A stretch of 64,000 nt of DNA, taken from positions 3,344 through 67,343 of the forward strand of contig PKTK01000005.1 in assembly GCA_002869165.1 (NCBI GenBank). The letters are read 5' to 3'. The DNA comes from Candidatus Parcubacteria bacterium (GTDB lineage: Bacteria; Patescibacteria; ABY1; BM507; UBA12075). Positions within the stretch are counted from its first letter, which is position 1; every line of letters begins with the position of its first letter. Of the stretch, positions 1 to 7,671 are shown one piece after another. The notes under the pieces were generated by a model, which was given only the letters and a program-made list of their open reading frames with translations, ran no database searches and had not been told where the DNA came from. Both the position numbers and the translations under genes were made by a program.

Positions 1-1103
1 CCGAAATAAAAATAGATTTCATAACTGACCCGATTAACAATACTTACAGCAGCAAATATTCACCTCAATTGCAAGCTATGCAAAAAGCTGGTGTAAATGT
101 TATTATCACCGAACATAAAGCTCTAAGAGATAGTAATTTTATTTACAGTGCAATCTGGAGAACTTTTTTTGCTTGGCTACCAGACAATATGTTTAAAATT
201 TTTCCTCACCCCTTTTCTAAAACCGAAAGTGGCGTTAGCTTACAATCATATTTAACAATGCTAAACTTCAAGGCCAACCACAGAAAAGTAATAATTGCTG
301 ATCAGGATGACGATATGATATCAATAATAAGCTCAGCTAACCCCCATGATGGCAGTTCTGCTCATTCCAATGTTGCTTTTGAAATAAAGGGTGACTTCTG
401 GAAAAGCATCTGGTTCAGTGAATCAGCGGTAGCAAATCTTAGTGGACAAATGATTCAATCCCCACCGATGCTACTTGAAAGTACTTATGCTTTTCAAAAT
501 CACGATCACAATATCTCTATTGAATTGATCACTGAAAATAAAATTAAACAAAAAATAATCCAAGCAATTGATGCCAGCAACCAAGAAGATGATGTGATGC
601 TTGCTATGTTTTATTTGTCAGACAGAGGTGTTGTTGATTCATTGCTAAAAGCAGCAAAACGTGGGGCTGATATCAGACTTATTCTTGATCCAAATAAAGA
701 TGCTTTTGGTTATGAAAAAAATGGTATCCCTAATCGAAGTGCTTCCTATGAACTTATTAAAAAAAGCAAGGGTAAAATAAGAATAAAGTGGTATGACACT
801 CATGGAGAGCAATTTCACACAAAAATGTTAATCGTATCTCATAAAAACGGACCTAGTCGTATTATATTAGGATCAGCGAATCTAACCCGTAGAAATTTAA
901 GCAACTACAATTTAGAAATGGACGTTGCAACCATTGCCCCCACCTCGTCTGTATTTGTACAAAATACCACAAGCTACTTCAATAGAATATGGTCAAATGA
1001 AGATGAATATTATACACAAATTTACGAAGTATACGCTGATAATTCTATATGGAAATATTTATTATATAGAATCCAAGAAGCTACTGGACTATCAAGTTTC
1101 TAA
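1..1103 (+). CDS. Phospholipase D-superfamily protein, 5' end outside the window
   Basis: The reading frame is open from base 3, so the start codon lies upstream of the window; 366 residues are visible. Two HKD motifs mark the phospholipase D / cardiolipin synthase superfamily: an HRK with a following Asp near base 280 and a downstream serine/asparagine-containing loop, then HTK near base 820 followed by GSANLTRRN. Such proteins pair two HKD half-sites into one active site and transfer or hydrolyse phosphodiesters, typically of phospholipids. Whether this one is a cardiolipin synthase or another phosphodiesterase cannot be told without the N-terminus. A long hairpin follows the stop. Confidence 0.85.
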   Translation, partial: EIKIDFITDPINNTYSSKYSPQLQAMQKAGVNVIITEHKALRDSNFIYSAIWRTFFAWLPDNMFKIFPHPFSKTESGVSLQSYLTMLNFKANHRKVIIADQDDDMISIISSANPHDGSSAHSNVAFEIKGDFWKSIWFSESAVANLSGQMIQSPPMLLESTYAFQNHDHNISIELITENKIKQKIIQAIDASNQEDDVMLAMFYLSDRGVVDSLLKAAKRGADIRLILDPNKDAFGYEKNGIPNRSASYELIKKSKGKIRIKWYDTHGEQFHTKMLIVSHKNGPSRIILGSANLTRRNLSNYNLEMDVATIAPTSSVFVQNTTSYFNRIWSNEDEYYTQIYEVYADNSIWKYLLYRIQEATGLSSF

Positions 1104-1114
1104 AATAAGTTCAT

Positions 1115-1188
1115 AAAGTCAAAAGTTGGAAAGTTAAAAAATCACAAATCTTTTTTATTTTTATTTTTACTTTCCAACTTTTAACTTT
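1115..1188. terminator. Long imperfect hairpin after the PLD gene
   Basis: Arms at 1115-1134 and 1169-1188 are nearly complementary over 20 bp, with an A- and T-rich loop of about 34 bases. Its position between two co-directional genes suggests a terminator or mRNA 3'-end stabiliser. The arms are made of an AAAGTTAAAAGTTGGAAAGT-like text, one of several low-complexity repeat flavours used in the window's intergenic stems. Confidence 0.5.
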
Positions 1189-1208
1189 AAAAATTTTAAC
1201 TATTTACT

Positions 1209-1778
1209 ATGTATTTATTTTTTGATACAGAAACAACGGGCTTACCCAAACTTTATAACGCACCAATTACTGACACTGATAATTGGCCTCGTCTAGTACA
1301 AATTGCCTGGTCTTTACACGACAAAAAAGGTAAAGAATTAGCCAAGCACGAATCCATTATTAAACCAGACGGCTTTAAAATACCAAAACAAGCCTCTGAT
1401 GTTCACGGAATTACAACTGAGCGTGCTTCAAAGGAAGGAATAGAATTGGAGTCTGCTTTAGATCAATTTATTTGGGCCCTAAAAGAATCTGAACATTTAG
1501 TTGCTCATAATATACGCTTTGATGAAAAAATAATTGGCGCAGAACTTGTTCGTAAGGGTTTTAATCATGCCTTGATGAATAAAAACAAGATCTGTACCAT
1601 GCTTGCAAGCACAAAATATTGTGAGATTCCAGGCAGATATGGCTTCAAATGGCCGACCCTAACCGAACTTCACGAAAAACTTTTTGAAGAAGACTTTCCT
1701 GACGCTCACAATGCCTTAGTAGATGTTGAAGCCATGGTTCGTTGCTTCTTCGAACTTAAAAAACGCAAAGTTCTATAA
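1209..1778 (+). CDS. DnaQ-like 3'-5' exonuclease
   Basis: This 189-residue protein has the three exonuclease motifs of the DEDDh family: Exo I DTETTG (D6, E8), Exo II HNIRFDE (D105) and Exo III HNALVDVEA (H168, D172). Proteins of this family remove nucleotides from DNA 3' ends as the proofreading epsilon subunit of DNA polymerase III or as stand-alone exonucleases. It stands alone with its own terminator, which favours a free-standing exonuclease; no polymerase subunit gene is nearby. The ATG follows an A+T-rich leader with no Shine-Dalgarno site. Confidence 0.88.
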   Translation: MYLFFDTETTGLPKLYNAPITDTDNWPRLVQIAWSLHDKKGKELAKHESIIKPDGFKIPKQASDVHGITTERASKEGIELESALDQFIWALKESEHLVAHNIRFDEKIIGAELVRKGFNHALMNKNKICTMLASTKYCEIPGRYGFKWPTLTELHEKLFEEDFPDAHNALVDVEAMVRCFFELKKRKVL

Positions 1779-1812
1779 CACGTAACACATAGCACACAAC
1801 ACATAGCAAAAA

Positions 1813-1838
1813 AACAGGCCCTTAGCCTGTTTTGTTTT
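1813..1838 (+). terminator. Rho-independent terminator of the exonuclease gene
   Basis: A 7-bp stem AACAGGC/GCCTGTT with a 5-base loop is followed by a T-rich run. It is nested inside a wider imperfect inverted repeat made of ACACATAACAC-like text (about 1779-1806 and 1847-1873). Confidence 0.75.
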
Positions 1839-1889
1839 ATAAATTGTTATGTGTTGTGTGATTTGTGTTATGTGGTCTGACTTATCCAC

Positions 1890-2007
1890 TTTACTTTTTT
1901 TTCTTGCATGTTAAAATATGTGTATTATTCCCATGCTTGCCGGTGCAATAATTTCCCCACAAAAATAAAAACCCTAGTAAGACCTCTTACGGGGTTTCTT
2001 TTTTTAT
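1890..2007 (+). ncRNA. Possible small RNA (promoter plus terminator, about 80 nt)
   Basis: A promoter-like TTTACT (1890-1895), 16-base spacer and extended -10 TG-T-TAAAAT (1912-1917) would start transcription near 1924. A strong terminator follows at 1969-2007: AAACCC and GTAAG pair with CTTAC and GGGTTT, then a T run. The roughly 45 bases between have no coding potential. A short unit of promoter and terminator with no gene suggests a small RNA, but the family is unknown and the promoter is only inferred. Confidence 0.3.
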
Positions 2008-2012
2008 AAATC

Positions 2013-2044
2013 TTTACATTTTTTTAATCTTTTGCTATTATAAT
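2013..2044 (+). promoter_or_regulatory. Promoter of the putative structured RNA
   Basis: TTTACA at 2013-2018 is separated by 17 bases from TATTAT at 2036-2041, which carries the TG of an extended -10 at 2033-2034. An overlapping TATAAT lies at 2039-2044. The predicted start is near 2048. Confidence 0.55.
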
Positions 2045-2047
2045 ACT

Positions 2048-2370
2048 ACATTTAACCGAATATGCCTCGTAAAGGCGCAAACAAAAAAATGGAGGATTCT
2101 ATTTTGGAAGTTTGTAACCTGGCCGCAATTTAATTTGCAAGGCCAAAAGGTGGTGGTTGATTTAAGGTGATTACTGACATATGTCACAAGCTAAGTCCCA
2201 GTGCTTACTCACCTAAAAAACAGGGACAAAACATCTGTATTTCTTACGAGGAATCTCTATGAATACAGAGACCATTCGTCGCCAGGCAAAAAATTGGTTC
2301 TGGCAGTTAACCAGAAATCCCTAAATATGTCTGGAACCCCGAAAAGCATTGCTTTTCGGGGATTTTTTTA
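2048..2370 (+). ncRNA. Candidate structured non-coding RNA, about 320 nt, family unknown
   Basis: A promoter (2013-2044) and a strong terminator (CCCCGAAAAGC paired with GCTTTTCGGGG at 2337-2361, then seven T) enclose about 290 bases that form many local helices: GGCC...GCAA/TTGC...GGCC near 2119-2143, GGTGA/TCACC around 2167-2213, GTCCC/GGGAC near 2195-2227, CTGTATT/AATACAG near 2236-2270 and GCCAG/CTGGC near 2281-2304. G+C content is visibly higher than in neighbouring intergenic DNA. The only open frame inside has no recognisable protein character. I looked for RNase P, tmRNA, SRP and 6S signatures and did not find them. A diverged housekeeping RNA or a lineage-specific RNA are both possible. 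Confidence 0.5.
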
Positions 2371-2553
2371 TTTGTCATCTCGTAAGGAGTAACGCGACTG
2401 AAGAGATCTCTTAGACGTAAAAATAGCTTGTCTCAAATTTTTCTATCAAGATAAAACAACAAAACAAAAGCGTTGTTCATGAAGGCGGTCACCTGCAGTG
2501 ATACCAATTCCCATATCTAAGAAATTCCTCTGCAACACTTCAGAATGACAAAA
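2371..2553. repeat. Palindromic dispersed element with TTTGTCAT ends
   Basis: The left end (TTTGTCATCTCG..., 2371 onward) and the reverse complement of the right end (TTTGTCATTCTGAAG..., ending about 2553) share the TTTGTCAT start and a GA-rich then TCTTAGA-like continuation. Similar TGTCATTCCC/GCGAAGCGA text recurs near 43.27, 46.71, 52.87, 57.05-57.26 and 57.63 kb. It looks like a small non-coding mobile or REP-like repeat rather than a gene. Confidence 0.45.
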
Positions 2554-2582
2554 AACATCAAAAAAGAAGCATTTGCTTCTTT

Positions 2583-2622
2583 AGTGTTATGTGTTATGTG
2601 ATATGTGATACGTGTTACGCTA
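2583..2622. repeat. Degenerate GTGTTATGTGATATGTG repeat
   Basis: A short run of approximate 9-10 bp units of the text TGTTATGTG lies just 3' of tsaD. The same text, or its complement, flanks the terminator at 1779-1876 and recurs near 39.18-39.30 kb in the dnaA-rpmH gap. Confidence 0.45.
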
Positions 2623-3646
2623 AAGAATGGTTACAATCCGCAGAAAAATTTTTCCAATCAACAAAGTCTTTATTTTTATATTTAAAAACTCCGGCTGAAG
2701 CAATCATGGCAGCATTATCGGTTGTAAATTTTAACTCGGGTATAATTAAATTCACATCATTCAGTTTATCGTTAACGTCTTCGGTTAATTTCTCTCTAAG
2801 TCTTTTGTTAGCAGACACTCCTCCAGCTAGCATTACAGTTTGCGCATTATATTTGCTTGCCACTTTAATCGTCTTGCTTACCAAAACTTCCACTACTGCT
2901 TCTTGAAACTCATAAGCATATTCTGGAATTCTATCTTTCCAGTTTTTATCATCCTCTAGTGCATAGCGAATTGCAGTTTTTAGACCTGAAAAAGAAAAAT
3001 CGAAATTAGCTGAGTCTATCATTGGTCTGGGTAAAGAAATTTTAAATTTTGAATTTTGAATTTTGAATTCTTCCGCCTTTTTTGAAATTGCGGGGCCACC
3101 AGGATAACCAAGATCTAAAAGTTTAGCGGCTTTGTCAAAAGCTTCCCCAGCTGCATCATCACGAGTTTCTCCAATCACTTCAAATTTACCATGTTCTTTC
3201 ATTAAAATTATCATAGTGTGCCCACCTGACACTGTGAGAATAACTGCAGGCAATTCTATTTCTTTTTCAAGATCAATATAGTTAGCATAAATATGTCCTT
3301 CGATATGATTTACAAAAATCAATGGAATATTAAGAACATATGCCAAAGACTTGGCTGTTTCTACTCCAGTTTGCAAACTAGACATTAGTCCTGGTCCACC
3401 AGTTACGGCAATCGCGTCTAACTCTTCTTTTTTTATTCCAGCTTGAAAAAACGCTTCATCAATAACTGGTAATATCTGATGTACATGCTCCCTGGCTGCC
3501 ACCTCTGGCACTACTCCACCATATTTTTTGTGAATTTCAATTTGTGATGACACAACATTCGAAAATATTTTTGCGCCAAATTCAAAACCAACTGCTACGG
3601 CAGCTGCTGTTTCATCACAAGATGTTTCAATTGCTAGTATTTTCAT
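2615..3646 (-). CDS. tsaD: tRNA N6-adenosine threonylcarbamoyltransferase TsaD
   Basis: TsaD transfers the threonylcarbamoyl group to A37 of tRNAs that read ANN codons, acting with TsaB and TsaE. The 343-residue product starts MKILAIETSCDET and has the iron-binding histidines H114 and H118 in NHIEGHIYANY, the GGPGL loop and the C-terminal DNAAMIA segment, all typical of the family. An extended -10 box (TGT-TATAAT, minus strand, 3672-3677) lies about 20 bases upstream. Near residues 196-205 a low-complexity DNA repeat (about 3041-3072) encodes an IQNSKFKI-like insertion between otherwise conserved blocks. Confidence 0.96.
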   Translation of the reverse strand: MKILAIETSCDETAAAVAVGFEFGAKIFSNVVSSQIEIHKKYGGVVPEVAAREHVHQILPVIDEAFFQAGIKKEELDAIAVTGGPGLMSSLQTGVETAKSLAYVLNIPLIFVNHIEGHIYANYIDLEKEIELPAVILTVSGGHTMIILMKEHGKFEVIGETRDDAAGEAFDKAAKLLDLGYPGGPAISKKAEEFKIQNSKFKISLPRPMIDSANFDFSFSGLKTAIRYALEDDKNWKDRIPEYAYEFQEAVVEVLVSKTIKVASKYNAQTVMLAGGVSANKRLREKLTEDVNDKLNDVNLIIPELKFTTDNAAMIASAGVFKYKNKDFVDWKNFSADCNHSLA

Positions 3647-3762
3647 ATATTATTAATTTGATGCTAAATACATTATAACATATATAAATTTTTTTCAAGA
3701 TATGTATATTATTCAAAAACTATGTTCGCCAAAATTAGAATGACCCATCAAACAACAATAAA

Positions 3763-3803
3763 ACAAACTCACATCTGCGAGCTTGTTTTATTGTGATCCC
3801 ACG
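3763..3803 (-). repeat. Hairpin plus possible remnant of a tRNA-Glu 3' end
   Basis: An imperfect hairpin (CAATAAAACAA...TTGTTTTATTG) ends directly at TGTGATCCCACG (3792-3803). The same 12 bases form the 3' acceptor end of the intact tRNA-Glu 156 bp away, where they also abut a terminator hairpin. The match is short and the rest of the tRNA is not recognisable. Confidence 0.3.
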
Positions 3804-3907
3804 ACTTAATCTCACCAACAAAGGCACTGTTTTTGCTCGTTTATTTAATTTTCCAATATTTACTACTATTACTATGTGTTAGCAGGGGCACAATAGCACC
3901 AAAAAAT

Positions 3908-3951
3908 CACATATAAAAAGACTCGTTGTATAACGAGTCTTTTTATATGTG
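3908..3951 (-). terminator. 20-bp perfect-stem terminator of tRNA-Glu
   Basis: CACATATAAAAAGACTCGTT pairs perfectly with its complement across a 4-base loop. It begins inside the tRNA 3' end, and the A tract becomes the U tract on the minus-strand transcript. Confidence 0.8.
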
Positions 3952-4021
3952 ATCCCACGGGGAATCGAACCCCGGTTACCAGGATGAAAACCTGGTGTCC
4001 TAACCACTAGACGATGGGACC
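3950..4021 (-). tRNA. tRNA-Glu (UUC)
   Basis: A full cloverleaf can be drawn on the minus strand. The acceptor stem is GGTCCCA/TGGGATC, the anticodon stem CCAGG/CCTGG holds loop TTTTCAT with anticodon TTC, and the T arm is CGGGG-TTCGATT-CCCCG. The discriminator is A. The 3' CCA is not encoded. Confidence 0.95.
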
Positions 4022-4221
4022 ATGGCTAAATTTTTTAATTTGTAAATAATTTTTATTTTTCAATATTAAAAATTATAAATATTCATACAATAATTTATTT
4101 TCTCTCAAAAACTTAAGGAAAAATAAAATATCTACATATCTTTTTCAATTGAAAAAAAATATAGCCCTGCTTTAGGACTAAAAATAGTATAATATATTAA
4201 ACAAGGCATGTCAAGGCTTTT

Positions 4222-4247
4222 ATTTGTAGGTTATCTTTTGCTATAAT
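4222..4247 (+). promoter_or_regulatory. Extended -10 promoter of the membrane-protein pair
   Basis: TGC-TATAAT (TATAAT at 4242-4247) lies 20 bases before the ATG at 4267. No good -35 box is visible, as expected for an extended -10 promoter. Confidence 0.6.
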
Positions 4248-4266
4248 ATAAGCATATAATATAAGT

Positions 4267-4929
4267 ATGGATATTGAACCTGAAACAAAATTTGATAATC
4301 CTTATTTTGAACCAATTACCAACACCTGGGCATTGATTGTTCTTTTTTTATCTGGATTTATTTTTTTAGCTTTAGCTAGTTTTTGCCTCTCCCTGATAAT
4401 CGTCCTTTTATTAGAAAACGATTACAGCATTGCAACTTATTACTTTGACTCAAGGCTTGATTATTTCATAGGCACCTTCCCTTATTATCATTTACTCATC
4501 TTTTTTCTCTTACTAATTATTTCGAGTATATTTTTTAAATTTTTTAATGTTAGAAAAAATATATTTTTTCTATTTATTAGTTTATTGGTTATTTCTTTGG
4601 CCTTTTCTTTGCTTATTTTTCAAAACAATCTAGCAAAAAATTCTGAAAAATATTTAGAAAATATATATTTTTATAATTTTTTTATAAAAAACCGAACTGA
4701 ACTTTGGCAAAAAGCAGAATTTGGTCTTCTTTCTGGAACCGTAAGCATTGTTAAAAACAATGACTCCTTTACTATGATTGATTATGATAGCAAAGTATGG
4801 ATAGTATATTTTAATAACACAGAAATTGAAAAAAATCTAAAGATTAAAAACGGAGAAAAAATAAAAATCGTTGGCAAACTTCTAGATGAAAAATCCTTTG
4901 AAGCTAAAAAAATAAAAAAATATGAATAA
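4267..4929 (+). CDS. Membrane protein with three or four predicted TM helices, unknown function
   Basis: I do not recognise the family. Residues about 20-50, 70-92 and 98-118 are strongly hydrophobic and should span the membrane. The C-terminal 70 residues are soluble and beta-rich (LLSGTVSIVKNND, WIVYF, GEKIKIVGKLLDEKSFEAK), resembling an OB-fold-like domain of the kind found in NfeD-type or nucleic-acid-binding proteins; that resemblance is only by eye. It overlaps the next gene by 8 bp, so the two are probably co-translated. Confidence 0.7.
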   Translation: MDIEPETKFDNPYFEPITNTWALIVLFLSGFIFLALASFCLSLIIVLLLENDYSIATYYFDSRLDYFIGTFPYYHLLIFFLLLIISSIFFKFFNVRKNIFFLFISLLVISLAFSLLIFQNNLAKNSEKYLENIYFYNFFIKNRTELWQKAEFGLLSGTVSIVKNNDSFTMIDYDSKVWIVYFNNTEIEKNLKIKNGEKIKIVGKLLDEKSFEAKKIKKYE

Positions 4930-5653
4930 AAAAACATTAATTATAATTTTTATTATTCTTGCTTTGATTTCTGTTTTTTTGTATTTTTTTATTTTTAAAC
5001 AAACTGAAGAAATAAACAAAACAGAAGAAAAAGAGGAAATAATAGAAATACCAGCTAGACCACAGAGTGTTGATGAAGGACTAAAATCCTTTAATCAGGC
5101 TTACAAGTTAGCTCAAATATCAACTTTCTACTACAATAACTACAATGCCAAAGAGGCCACCAAAAAAGCTATTGCTGTTTGGCAAGATTTTACAGATGAA
5201 TTTTTAAACGGTCCTGACTCAGATTATACCAATATAGATAAATGGGATGAAAAACTAGAACAAGTTTTCCTCCTATCCAAAGAAGCTAAAGATTTGCAAG
5301 ATCAAAACCAAATGAAAAAAGCCTCTCAAAAACTTGATGAAGCTAGAAAAATTATAACCCTAATAACTACTAATAAAGAGGATTACAAACTAGACAACGA
5401 ACTTTTTTTCTTATTTATTCAAATCAAAAAGGCAAGTGACTCAAACGATGTTGAAGAAACAAAAAAGATTTTACAGGAAATTAAACTAGATTTTACCATA
5501 GTCAAAGACTTACTAAAAGAAAAAAATAGTAGCCCAGAAATATTGAGTCTTGAAAAAGCTATTGCGCAAATGGAATTAGCTAGTAAAACTACTTTGACAA
5601 AATATCAATCAGGACTCATACCTGCCTTTTTGAAAGTTTATGAAAAGTACTAA
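4922..5653 (+). CDS. Single-pass membrane-anchored helical protein, unknown function
   Basis: The 243-residue product begins with an N-terminal hydrophobic segment (residues about 4-26, no cleavage motif). A short acidic linker and a long helical, Lys/Glu-rich domain follow, with repeating patterns reminiscent of TPR-like helices. It should sit outside the membrane, tethered by the N-terminal helix. Its start overlaps the upstream membrane-protein gene, suggesting a shared envelope function. No catalytic motif is visible. Confidence 0.7.
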   Translation: MNKKTLIIIFIILALISVFLYFFIFKQTEEINKTEEKEEIIEIPARPQSVDEGLKSFNQAYKLAQISTFYYNNYNAKEATKKAIAVWQDFTDEFLNGPDSDYTNIDKWDEKLEQVFLLSKEAKDLQDQNQMKKASQKLDEARKIITLITTNKEDYKLDNELFFLFIQIKKASDSNDVEETKKILQEIKLDFTIVKDLLKEKNSSPEILSLEKAIAQMELASKTTLTKYQSGLIPAFLKVYEKY

Positions 5654-5694
5654 TCTCTATACATATATATAGAGAGATATACATTTTTAACAAT

Positions 5695-5731
5695 AAAAAA
5701 AGACTCTTTTTGTTTACAAGAGTCTTTTTTT
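5695..5731. terminator. Bidirectional terminator between convergent genes
   Basis: AAAAAAGACTCT pairs with AGAGTCTTTTTT, giving U tracts on both strands. It serves the gene ending at 5653 and the isomerase gene ending at 5734. Confidence 0.85.
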
Positions 5732-5733
5732 AT

Positions 5734-6807
5734 TTATTTCAAATTATTTTTAAACCAATCCACATAAGGAATAGCCACCGGATCAAACTCATACATAATT
5801 CCTAAATAATAAGCAAGCCATGAGCCCAGTTGTAACATTTCAAAACATTGTTCTCTTTTACTTTCACCCTTTAGCTTCACGCTTACAACTTTTAATTTAT
5901 TTTTCTTGGCCACCTGTTTGGTTAACTGTACTCTCTTAGCAACCCTTTTGTCATATAAATCTGAATCAAAAAATACCAAAGTTAAATTTTCTTTATTAGT
6001 GTCTGGTTTTACCAGTCCCTCCATAGCATAATGGTTCATATCGGGAATCATTAAATAGCTTGAATAAGTTTTAGCACACTCATTTATCTGATTTCTCAAA
6101 ACATGTAAATTACCTGATAAATGTTCGGCTCCTACCAAGATTGGAGAGGTATCTTCAAGCTGGCTAACAACCTTTTTAGCCAAATTCCTTGAGCTAGGAC
6201 TATCTACTCGCCACTTTCTACTTGCCAGTTCTAGTTTATCTATTATTATTTGCATTTCTTTGGTATCTATTTTAATCAAACCAGCTTTGGCCAAAATAAC
6301 AGCGATCCCAAAAACAGAATAACCAAGTCCTAGTCTGGGTTGATTAGAGGGATTAAAATCTGGCTTAAACACAAACCCTGGGAGATTGTCTTTGATCATT
6401 ATTTTTTTAAGTTTTGATTTGGAGGAGTCTTCGGTAATAGCTACTATTTTGGCATTTCTTTTTTTGGCTTCTTTGTATGTGCTAAGAGGCTCTTCAGTTG
6501 TGCCTGAATAGGAAGAAATAATATAAAGAGTGTTTTTTGAAACGTAATTGGGTACGCTATAACCAGCGCAAATATTTATTGGTTTTTTGATTTGTTCAGA
6601 AAACAAATGTCTAACTATTCTTATACCAAGATTCGAACCTCCCATACCAGCTAAAACAACATTCTCTACGTTCTTATATTCCTTGGGGATTTTTACAAGC
6701 CTAGCACTCTCAAGCACTTGTCTCATTTGATCAGGTAATAATTCGATAGACTTGGCAACTTGGTGTCTATCTAATTTTTCGAAAACTTTTTTATCATCTA
6801 AATTCAT
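5734..6807 (-). CDS. Bifunctional phosphoglucose/phosphomannose isomerase (SIS domain)
   Basis: The 357-residue product contains a SIS sugar-isomerase fold with the NVVLAGMGGSNLG phosphate-binding loop and the ISSYSGTTEEPL motif, followed by the C-terminal domain typical of the archaeal/bacterial bifunctional PGI/PMI family. It interconverts fructose-6-phosphate with glucose-6-phosphate and mannose-6-phosphate. In an organism of this type it would link glycolytic hexose phosphates to the nearby glucan and mannoside genes (8-17 kb). A TGT-TATAAT promoter (minus, -10 at 6836-6841) precedes it. Confidence 0.88.
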   Translation of the reverse strand: MNLDDKKVFEKLDRHQVAKSIELLPDQMRQVLESARLVKIPKEYKNVENVVLAGMGGSNLGIRIVRHLFSEQIKKPINICAGYSVPNYVSKNTLYIISSYSGTTEEPLSTYKEAKKRNAKIVAITEDSSKSKLKKIMIKDNLPGFVFKPDFNPSNQPRLGLGYSVFGIAVILAKAGLIKIDTKEMQIIIDKLELASRKWRVDSPSSRNLAKKVVSQLEDTSPILVGAEHLSGNLHVLRNQINECAKTYSSYLMIPDMNHYAMEGLVKPDTNKENLTLVFFDSDLYDKRVAKRVQLTKQVAKKNKLKVVSVKLKGESKREQCFEMLQLGSWLAYYLGIMYEFDPVAIPYVDWFKNNLK

Positions 6808-6911
6808 TTATTTAAAACTAAATATTAATAAATTTATTATAACATTTGAAAGCCATAGACACAACTAATTAGGTTGATTTTTTCACTAATATATGGTAAG
6901 ATAATCATAAG

Positions 6912-6938
6912 TCAGGCCTAGCCTGATTGTTTTATAAT
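6912..6938 (+). promoter_or_regulatory. yebC promoter with a small palindrome
   Basis: TATAAT at 6933-6938 lies 15 bases before the yebC ATG. Just upstream, TCAGGC-CTA-GCCTGA (6912-6926) is a perfect 6-bp inverted repeat in the -35/spacer region and could be an operator. Confidence 0.45.
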
Positions 6939-6952
6939 TAAACTATTTTTAT

Positions 6953-7666
6953 ATGTCTGGACATAATAAATGGTCTACTATTAAACGAAAAAAGGGGGCA
7001 GCTGATGCTAAACGTGGGGCGGTTTTTACAAAAATTGCCAATTTGATAACTATTGCAGCCAGAGAAAAAGGTGGAGACATTGATACCAACTTCATGTTAA
7101 GAATGGCAGTTGATAAAGCAAAAGCTGCCAATATGCCAAAAGACAATATCTAAAAATCTATCAAAAGAGGAACTGGCGAACTAGGTGGAGATCAAATTCT
7201 TGAACTTATTTATGAAGGTATTGGGCCAGCTAGTTCTCAATATGTTGTAAAAGCAATCACAGATAACAAAAATAGAAGTGCTTCTAACATTCGTCATATT
7301 TTTTCAAAACATGGTGGATCGCTTGCTTCAGTAATGTGGAACTTTGAACAAAAAGGTGTAATCAGGATCCTAAAAGAAAAATTGCCTGTTTTAAACGAAG
7401 ATCAAGAATTAGAATTAATTGAACTTGGAGCTGAGGATATTCAAAAAGAAGATGAGGGTTATACTATCATTTCTGACATTTCTGATTTACAAAAAATGAA
7501 AAAATATTTTGATGATTCAAACATTGAAACTGAATCAGCAGATATTGAGTATATTGCTAAAGATACAAATGAAGTTAGCGAAGCTGACCAAGAAAAAATA
7601 GATAAACTAGAAGAGGCCCTGGATGATTGTGAGGATATTGGAGATTATTATTCTAACTTAGCTTAG
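6953..7666 (+). pseudogene. yebC: YebC/TACO1-family protein interrupted by one in-frame TAA
   Basis: The product starts MSGHNKWSTIKRKK, the hallmark of the YebC/PmpR/TACO1 family (transcriptional regulators or translation factors that relieve ribosome stalling). After codon 66 (PKDNI) a TAA at 7151-7153 stops translation. The same frame then continues KSIKRGTGELGG and on through the complete family sequence to the natural stop at 7666, giving the usual length of about 237 residues. Family members usually have Glu at this position, so a single GAA-to-TAA change would explain it. The next in-frame ATG is at 7334. It may be a recent nonsense mutation, a sequence error or a read-through site. Confidence 0.9.
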
Positions 7667-7671
7667 GAAAA

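Noticed and set aside
2048..2370. RNase P RNA or tmRNA
   Set aside because: I looked for the conserved P4 sequences of RNase P, and for the tRNA-like ends and ALAA tag of tmRNA, and did not find them; a GCAAAC stretch and an ACAGAGACC stretch are only superficial matches.
2201..2392. Open frame of 63 codons inside the large RNA candidate
   Set aside because: It crosses the terminator hairpin, has no plausible RBS or protein-like pattern, and the same DNA folds into strong local helices.
2589..2906. 105-codon plus-strand frame opposite tsaD
   Set aside because: It is antisense to a well-conserved gene and begins in repeat text.
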